Shown in pieces: positions 57,277 through 64,000 of a DNA stretch of 64,000 nt. Numbering within the stretch: position 1 is the stretch's first letter; each line of letters starts with the position of its first letter. The notes beneath the pieces are model-generated. The model made no database searches. It worked only from the letters and a program-made list of their open reading frames with translations, and had not been told where the DNA came from. The position numbers and the translations under genes were made by a program. Origin of the DNA: Branchiostoma belcheri (lineage: Eukaryota > Chordata > Leptocardii > Amphioxiformes > Branchiostomatidae); NCBI RefSeq assembly GCF_001625305.1, contig NW_017803268.1:3513696-3577695 (forward strand), in the 5' to 3' direction.

Positions 57277-58668
57277 CTAAGAACGTGTTAGTCCATCCTG
57301 GACAGTGGCTGTGCTGTTGTAAGATGTGCTTTGTATGGGTGGAGCCAGCTGCGACAGTTGCATAGGTACTGGTCCATTTTGGGAGGTGTTGTTACTGGCA
57401 TACGCGTAGACAGGGTTTTGAAATGGCACAGTGCTCGGATCCTGTAGAACATTAACTGTCCTGTTATGGAGGTTCTGCAACTGCCGAGATTTTATCAGCT
57501 TTAGGATCAGACAGGCGGCGAAAACCAGTCCAAAAAGGCTTGCTGCCACTATGATGATGATGTGAATAGTTTCAATCATTGGCCCTTCGTTACCCTTCCC
57601 CATTACATTGCTGATTGACACCCTTTCATTAGATGTTGTCTTGCCTTCTACAGTAGTGTTGTTTCGGAGAAAACTTTGTCCGGTTGTGGTCAAGTGTAGA
57701 TGATCATATTCCTGACTTGTACCAGCCGGTACATGCACACTTGTTTGAGCATCAAGAGATGTTGTCTTGCCTTCTAAAGTAGTGTTTTCTCGGAAAAACG
57801 TCTGTCCAGTTACGGTTATGTGAAGATGACCATTTTCCTGGCTTGTACGCATACCAGCCGGTACATGCACACTCGTTTGGACGCCATACGACCTACTGCT
57901 GCCCATATTTGTATGCTCACTTACTGACGGATACGTGTAGGTTGTTGGTGAACTAAGGTTAGATGACGCACACCCTAACTGGTCAATAGAAAGTTCCGAA
58001 AGGTTTGATTTCCGTAATGCGGCCGGTGAGTTACAGGTGTAACCCTGAGAAGCCGAGCAGGTGTCACGTAATAATGATTTGATACGTGTTCTGGATGGGC
58101 CTCTTGGTGTCAATGATTTTACCTTATTGATAAACCACAACAACTTACAGTCACAATGAAAAGGATTCTTTCCCAGGGAAAATTTTGCCGCAGTGTTTGG
58201 ATACCCCAAGTCTCTATCTGTCACCGTCTCAATTTTATTGTTCGACAGATCTACATCTTGAAGATTTTTCAAACAGGGTTCAAATTTCACACTTGTAATC
58301 CTGTTATGGCTCAAATAGAGGAATGCCAATTTAGTCAGGTTGCAGAGTGACGACCAAGAAACGAATTCAATGCGATTGTACTTGAGGTCCAGTGTTTGTA
58401 GATTCGTCAGCGGTGGAACATAAGTGACACTGACCAGCTTGTTGCCTCTTAGGATCAATCGAAACGTCTCGGAGGGAATGTCATCAGGAAAGGCCGTCAA
58501 CCGACAGAATTTACAGTCAACTTTTAAAATCACGTGTGGTACAGGGTTTGGTACCGTTATGTTTGAATGAGAACAAACATTCGGCGAGGTCTCTACCGTA
58601 TTGTTTGCAACTCGCGAGAAAAGAATGATAATCATTATAAACACTTGAAGCAGATTGATGACTCCCAT
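57277..58668 (-). CDS. Single-exon leucine-rich-repeat transmembrane protein (463 aa)
   Basis: Type I membrane protein, likely cell-surface recognition or adhesion; ligand unknown. Residues 1-22 form a signal peptide (LLQVFIMIIILFSRV). A Cys-containing N-cap (VDCKFCRLTAFP) is followed by about four to five LRRs (LDLKYNRIEFV, LYLSHNRITSV, VDLSNNKIETV) and an LRRCT cap starting NPFHCDCKLLWF near 168. A Ser/Thr-rich stalk (about 235-360) contains a tandem duplication starting QTSVHVPAG at 264 and 308. The span ETIHIIIIVAASLFGLVFAA is near 367-391, then KLIKSRQ. The short tail has NPVY (near 418), a possible NPxY sorting/PTB motif. The intronless ORF, N-x-S/T sites and Cys caps support a real gene. 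The final 26-30 residues lie inside a tandem repeat that continues downstream. Confidence 0.85.
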   Translation of the reverse strand: MGVINLLQVFIMIIILFSRVANNTVETSPNVCSHSNITVPNPVPHVILKVDCKFCRLTAFPDDIPSETFRLILRGNKLVSVTYVPPLTNLQTLDLKYNRIEFVSWSSLCNLTKLAFLYLSHNRITSVKFEPCLKNLQDVDLSNNKIETVTDRDLGYPNTAAKFSLGKNPFHCDCKLLWFINKVKSLTPRGPSRTRIKSLLRDTCSASQGYTCNSPAALRKSNLSELSIDQLGCASSNLSSPTTYTYPSVSEHTNMGSSRSYGVQTSVHVPAGMRTSQENGHLHITVTGQTFFRENTTLEGKTTSLDAQTSVHVPAGTSQEYDHLHLTTTGQSFLRNNTTVEGKTTSNERVSISNVMGKGNEGPMIETIHIIIIVAASLFGLVFAACLILKLIKSRQLQNLHNRTVNVLQDPSTVPFQNPVYAYASNNTSQNGPVPMQLSQLAPPIQSTSYNSTATVQDGLTRS

Positions 58669-60480
58669 CTCTTTTGGCTTCAGCCTTACGTGCTAACTTG
58701 GTCAAATTGTGATACTAGATACTTGGTGAAACAAAAAGACCCCTAGAAAGCGTACAATTTAGTGCATTGAAGAAGCCAGGTGAAATGACTTTTTCCTGCT
58801 TTCCGAGCCACAATTTTTTGGAAATAAATATATAATCAATGATGACTTAGCTTTTGTCCGTATGGTGTTGCTTGGACAACGTCAACCTGATTCGTTCAGA
58901 ACCTGTCCGTTTTACAGTGTCATCTGCGGAGGTGTGCCTCTCTCTTCTCGCTCGCTCAGACTGACTGAAGTCTGTATATAGTAACGACTTATCGTCGGTA
59001 CATGTGAGTTTCCATTGCATATTCAAATTCTAGGGAGACTAGTGACGTTTCGAAGAAGATTGTCTTGCAAGTTTTTTTGGAACAACCAAAATCTAATCGT
59101 CAAGCAGATGTTGGGGGAGACCTGTGTACTTGAATTAATCCTTGCCAAGCTGAATTCTGCTGAAATAGAAACAATAGAGACGGGCCGGGGGACGCCATAG
59201 ACTTTCCCTTCGTTAAGCCACGTGTCCGTCTGAATAACATGACGTCACAGAAGAGCTGGATTGCTCATTCTTTGAAAAGATCATTCTTGTTCCGTCGAAG
59301 ATTTGGTAGAGCTTAATTTTCCAATTTTTGTATTACAGCCCAATTTCCAGCTAAAATTGAAACCATTTCAATACATAATTCTCTATTCAATGTGTTTATT
59401 TGCGGAGAAACATTGAGAAATTTTGGGGAGTCTTGGTAAAGTGTTAAAGATGGTGAGATTCCAAAATAAAAGTATCTCTAAGGTAACGCTTGGACCAGTT
59501 GAGAAAACCCAAACAACAAGGAACTTGGTTGCGCCTACGTAGAAGTAAATCTGTCTGGGGGAAACGGGGAATTCGTACTCGATCAAATATGCTCTCCAAG
59601 AAATGTGGAATCATATCAATATCCAAATGTAATAAAGTCCAAGAAGCCCCAGTCCCACAGATTACATGCAGGATGTATTTAATATTTGGAAGAGCTGTCT
59701 CTCTGCTTCTTCTGGTGCTAAACAACAGTAGTTCTTACCTCTGGTTAATATTTTGTTTGCTTTGTATAAGATTAATGACTTTTGAAAATTTTCCTGGCAT
59801 ATTTTGTTGTGAAAAAGGCAATATGCTGCACCTTGATATGCAAATTTCCTTCTTCTTCTCCTTGATGCCCAACATCATGGTAATGATGACCTCTTTTAGT
59901 TATCTTACATTTAAGTTAATCGACTTTCGTCTGTTTAATATTTTCTGTTTGCAATTTACAGTGATCCCATAAGCATTCAATTGATATAGCTTATGATTCA
60001 AGTTGCAGCTAGGTGCATGTAAGCAGGTGCATGGTCTCACAGCGCCACCTATTGGAATGGTCTGGAACTGGAATACAGTCCCAAAGGCATCGGTAGGCGA
60101 TTTTGGATACATCTGATCACAGCTTGATTTAATACTGTATTAAAGAGCTAATTATATAAACAAATCGTACAGAAAACATCAATTTTTACTGTACGAATTT
60201 TCCATGTAACGTTATATTGTGCGAAGTGGTCCCATATGTTATGTTATGAAAAGAGTAGCGATCCCCCTTACAAAGAATGGGCTGTTCCAATTTCAAAATG
60301 GCCGACTTCGTGCAAAAAGTGTGATCAGGAAGGAGCGATTTTTGTCGTAAATGATCTTAAAACGCCTGTGCATCAGCCAAAAGACTAAAATCCTTAGTAA
60401 ACTACTTTCGGGACGTTGCTTCAACCAGAGACACCCAGGAAAGAGCCTGGACACCCACAGAAGACAAGTCGTGAGGCGGT
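58669..60480. other. Intergenic stretch between the divergently transcribed LRR and nucleoside hydrolase genes
   Basis: No confident coding exon. The LRR promoter should lie in the left part; a minus-strand TATA-like 'ctatatac' sits near 58,975-58,982, about 310 bases before the ATG, which is only suggestive. Open frames near 59,444-59,972 overlap on both strands and show no domain. The hydrolase promoter is probably in the right part, near 60,200-60,480. Confidence 0.4.
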
Positions 60481-60488
60481 TTTGCAAG
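60400..60488 (+). other. Possible non-coding 5' UTR exon end of the nucleoside hydrolase gene
   Basis: A donor 'caag|gtaaac' at 60,488/60,489 and an acceptor 'tttttatag|ggac' at 60,799/60,800, 19 bases before the ATG, could frame a 5' UTR intron. Only splice-like motifs support this. Confidence 0.3.
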
Positions 60489-60818
60489 GTAAACTGAAAG
60501 TAGTTGAAAGTAGTATTAAATACTGTAATATACGTTCAAAAGGACAACAACGGCATCAGTATTTATTGAAATAAGCAGTGGAACCTGAGATTCTTTTTTG
60601 GGCCAATTATCATTTTGAAATTAATCTGGCTTCAAGAGTTTTTAGTCATAATACCCCGTTTGTTTGTTTTTCTTTTTATACCTGCAGACTTTTTGACTTT
60701 CTGTTGCAGAATAATATTTGAGAAATTTTGGGCCTTTGTTTTAGTGTATTTTACTATTAGTAAGCAGAATGGTGAACACTCTCAACCGTTTTTTTATAGG
60801 GACTAGTATCGTGCAGTT

Positions 60819-62613
60819 ATGTCAGGCAGCAGTACGCAAGACAAGAAGCTGATAGTCCTGGATGTGGACTGTGGACATGATGACGCCCAGGCTATCATGC
60901 TGGCTCTCACACAGCCAAATGTACAGGTATATATATATATGAGCATTCTACTGTAAGTACTGAAATGTTTGCTGTGGTAGTCTCCACTTCACTAACACTG
61001 TACAGGTAGACATCAGAAATACTGTAATTCACTTTATGTTTACGGTAGCAAAAGTTCATGGTCTGAGAAAAGTGAACATGTTCACGGAACTATATATTCA
61101 CGGTGGCGACAGGTGCAGGAAAAAGAAAGTCCAGGAATTATTTGTTAACTGTAATGATAAGTTCACTGTACAGTAGTGACAGTGAAAACAGGGAACATAA
61201 AAGTACCATGAAAAAAATCAGTAATTACACTACCTGCACAGTTCCAATTTTACCTGTATCAGTCTACAGCACATTGGTACATGTACAATGTATTTTGAGC
61301 ATTGACTTTGAGCATTTTATTGATATCATGCATTGATATAAAAATTATCATTTTGATGGATACATTTACTTTGGTGAGTTATATATACAATGTGCACCTA
61401 CATATCAAATTGTATTTTATTTTATTGAAACCAATCTGCAGGTACTTGGTATCACCTGTGTAGCAGGTAACGTTGATGTTGACCAGGTGTGTCGGAATGT
61501 CCTCAGGGTCCTCAAGGTGTTTGGACGGCTAGATGTAAGTATCAATACTAGTACTCTACTAGTAAGTAATACAGACTATTTGATTTTGGCATGTTTCTTT
61601 CACATAGCCTGTAAGCCACCTTTAAGTGTAATAATAGCACACCAGTTTTGTATTTAAAGTATTGTATTACTTAGTAGCACATTAGCTGCATAGGACTGGA
61701 CTAGAAGCTTTTTTCAATAAGTGCAGTGGGATTGTCATGCTCAAAATGTGGCTCCTAAAACACTAGGCTTCCAAATTTGCAATTATTTCCATCCAAAAGG
61801 GAAGCAACCACACTCACACTCACTATCCGGTTTAGCATCTGGTGAGCAAAAATTACTAAAGCTAGAAATGCTGGCATGCTGGCCAGGATCCAAATCCATA
61901 GCTCAGGCCACAACAAGTAATTTTTATGGATGACATCAGCATGCGCATTCATTTTTGCCTGTTTTTGAAAAAAAAAGAAATTTTGTTGCCTAAATTGACA
62001 GTGGTCAATATGCCGAAAATGGACAAAGACGTCTGTTGCCATGCCGGAAGGTGGATGGCAAATAACTATGAAGAGAGGAGACAAGAAAATGCTCTGATTT
62101 AATGTTTTGTTTCTTACTTTGATGCAGTGATATGTGATGCTGGCTGTTTATATGTGATGTTCCCAATGAATCAAAACCATTTGTACAATGATAGTCAAAA
62201 TTTCAAATTGTAGGAACCTTGTTTGTTTTTCGCCCGCTTGCATTAGATTTGCAGTCTGTGGAGGATGTCATCCATAAAATTTACTTGCTGTGGCCTTATT
62301 ACAGATAAAATTAAGTCAGAAACTCTAACCACAAGACCACCTTGTCAAATGTTGTTTTTTTTTGTACATCTCTGTTTGATGCACTCCCAGGTTCCTGTAT
62401 ACAGAGGAGCAAACGTCCCTATCCTGGGAAAACTTGTCGACGCCCGGTACTGGCACGGGAAGGACGGACTGGGGGATGTACCCGACCCTGACCCTCCCAG
62501 CGAGGAGTTGGTACAGTCCGAACATGCCGTCAACGCCCTACTCAGGTTGTCAAAAGAACATCCAGGTTTGTGTAATTTTTACCTTTGTGTAGAGGTATTG
62601 TTTTGGGCGTGCA

Positions 62614-62645
<32 letters not shown>

Positions 62646-63873
62646 CACTTGTGTATTCGTAGAATTGTATGACAGCATGTGGGTAGGGGGAATTCCCTAA
62701 CCACAGACCACATAAGGTCAGACACAATGTTATGATTCCAGAAGCTGACTGGGAGCCTGCACTTGTGTATTTGACCAAAGATTACATCATAGTTACAAGG
62801 GCTATGAGTAAAAATGAGTCATATGTGTCATAATGCGTGGCTAAGTAAAATTCGGGAGCAGGATGACCAGAATAGGCTACATCTACCTTTTCATATGAAT
62901 CAAACTGAATTGGAGTTAGATTTGACCACTCTACTAAAGCACGCCCCAAACACTGCTCACCTACTCCCAAACACCAGCCACGCACATTAGCCAACCATGG
63001 CTAAACCTTTCATCCACACCCAAATGTTTTAAACAATATGAAACATTAGGTAGACCCTGCCAAACAGTAGTCAACCTTATCAAACAGCAGCCAACCACAG
63101 CCAAGCTTGCTCCTGACCTCCCAACCATGTTTGGGCAGTTTGGAAGTGTTGGGAGGCCATACTTGGCTATGTGTGACAGCTAGGGGCTTGACTGGATTTG
63201 CTAAAGCACCACTCTTACCCCCCCCCCTCCAGGTGAGATCTCCCTTGTTGCGGTAGCGCCTCTCACAAACCTGGCCCTAGCCGTCAGGATGGACCCACAA
63301 TTCCCTGCACGGCTCAAGGAACTGGTCATCATGGGAGGCAACATCAATGGTACTGTCTGGTTTAAGATTAAGATTATTAATGACAAATATGTATGATTAT
63401 TCAATACAAGTATTGCAGAAGCTACATGCATGGTCTAGCTTGAACATGTAACAATTAAAATAGATGGAAATATTTGAAGCATATCCAAGTTTAAAAAAAA
63501 ATTATAACATATTAGAAAAGTTGTTTAATAATAATAGGCCAACAAAAAATGTAGCAAACTTTTGTTTGTTTCTCCTTCAATCATTGTGTACTTATATCCA
63601 TATTTATACCTAACGCTATATTCATTATTTCAGGGTTAAAAAATACCCACAGTTCATTATTTTAGACAACTAATCATTTTTTCTTGTTATTCTAACTTTA
63701 AGTCAATTTCTTTCCTGATGATGTAAGCAAGAGGCCGTGTGACGCCGACTGCAGAGTTCAACTTTGCGTATGACAGCGCGGCAGCCCACATGGTCCTGAG
63801 CAGCTACACGTGTCCTGTGTCAGACTTACCCTATGAGATTTGTCGCTTCAGCAGTGACTCTGGCATCCCCTGG
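60819..63873 (+). CDS. Inosine-uridine-type nucleoside hydrolase, 5' five exons (continues past the window)
   Basis: Nucleoside N-ribohydrolase family: hydrolyses the N-glycosidic bond of nucleosides, probably cytosolic. Exons 60819-60926, 61442-61534, 62391-62565, 63233-63349 and 63734-63873 join in phase to 211 residues. The full family length is about 310-340, so one or two exons are off the right edge. Motifs: DVDCGHDDA near residue 15-23 (the Ca-binding D-x-D-x-G-x-D-D of IUNH), TCVAGNVDV, YWHGKDGLGDV, VAPLTNLA, IMGGNIN and GRVTPTAEFNFAYD with DSAAAHMV. The remaining active-site His lies outside the window. The first exon starts at an ATG eight residues before the first strand, a normal short N-terminus. 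Substrate preference cannot be read here. Confidence 0.9.
61917..61990 (+). mobile_element. Partial SINE body (same family as 12,110-12,285)
   Basis: Contains 'tttttatggatgacatcag', 'gcgcattcatttttgcctg' and an A-run at 61,968-61,976, matching the 3' half of the tRNA-Val-headed SINE read on its own strand. Confidence 0.6.
62220..62346 (-). mobile_element. SINE copy with decayed tRNA head
   Basis: On the minus strand: 'aaggtggtcttgtggttaga' (tRNA A-box-like), then 'aataaggccacagcaagt' and 'ttttatggatgacatcctc'. About 60 bases including the anticodon and B box are missing relative to 12,214-12,285. It lies in intron 2 of the nucleoside hydrolase. Confidence 0.6.
62614..62646. repeat. (GT)n/(GC)n microsatellite
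   Basis: A gt run followed by gcgcgcgc, in intron 3 of the nucleoside hydrolase. Confidence 0.85.
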
Positions 63874-64000
63874 GTATGTCAGTAGTGTTCTCACCAGGAT
63901 TTTTTTCACAGCATAGATAGGGGTCAGGTACAGAATGGCAACTTTCGCGGCACAAGTTGTGCATCAAGTCCCAAAAACATGAACACAGCAGGGGGTCTGG

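Noticed and set aside
59444-59972. 160-residue plus-strand frame and 93-residue minus-strand frame
   Set aside because: They overlap on opposite strands, no domain or splice context is recognisable, and the composition is A+T-rich low-information sequence.

Overview
The window is intron-dense animal genomic DNA. It has GT-AG introns of 100-3,400 bases, no operons, many tRNA-derived SINEs, foldback (MITE-like) elements and truncated LINEs, and one run of 37 Ns. Gene content (a CYP3-clan P450, a very large EGF/sushi/polycystin gene, a single-exon LRR receptor and an animal nucleoside hydrolase) fits an invertebrate deuterostome. A lancelet (Branchiostoma) draft assembly is my best guess, but it rests on general impression and not on a database match.

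Layout. 1-1.8 kb: no gene, repeat fragments only. 2,148-15,191 (minus): a complete 13-exon cytochrome P450 of the CYP3 clan. All exon phases join to give exactly 520 codons. Its introns hold a LINE 3' end, several foldback elements and tRNA-derived SINEs, one with an almost intact tRNA-Val head. 15.2-17.1 kb: no gene. 17.1-21.2 kb: a three-copy array of roughly 1.4-kb units, each an old internal dimer and each carrying a tRNA-headed SINE. 22,882-54,030 (plus): one giant gene that I resolve into 70 exons, about 3,876 residues. It runs signal peptide, trefoil domain, 10 EGF, 17 sushi (CCP), 10 more EGF, four FN3, a Ser/Thr-rich linker, a GAIN/GPS-like region, first membrane span, PLAT, an eleven-span polycystin-type membrane region and a basic, internally repeated C-terminal tail. 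Every junction is phase-consistent except for one missing base in sushi exon 12. 54.0-57.3 kb: repeats, including a tandem array that continues out of the 3' end of the next gene. 57,277-58,668 (minus): single-exon LRR transmembrane protein. 60,819-63,873 (plus, running off the window): the first five coding exons of an inosine-uridine-type nucleoside hydrolase.

The most unusual locus is the polycystin-like gene. It joins a complement/matrix-style modular ectodomain (trefoil, EGF, sushi) to a polycystin-1-type GAIN-PLAT-channel module. There is evidence of recent exon-plus-intron duplication, a decaying EGF exon, a frameshifted but skippable sushi exon, a GPS lacking the His-Leu-Ser/Thr cleavage tripeptide, and an Arg where channel-forming PKD2 proteins have the filter Asp. 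The four genes do not form an obvious pathway.
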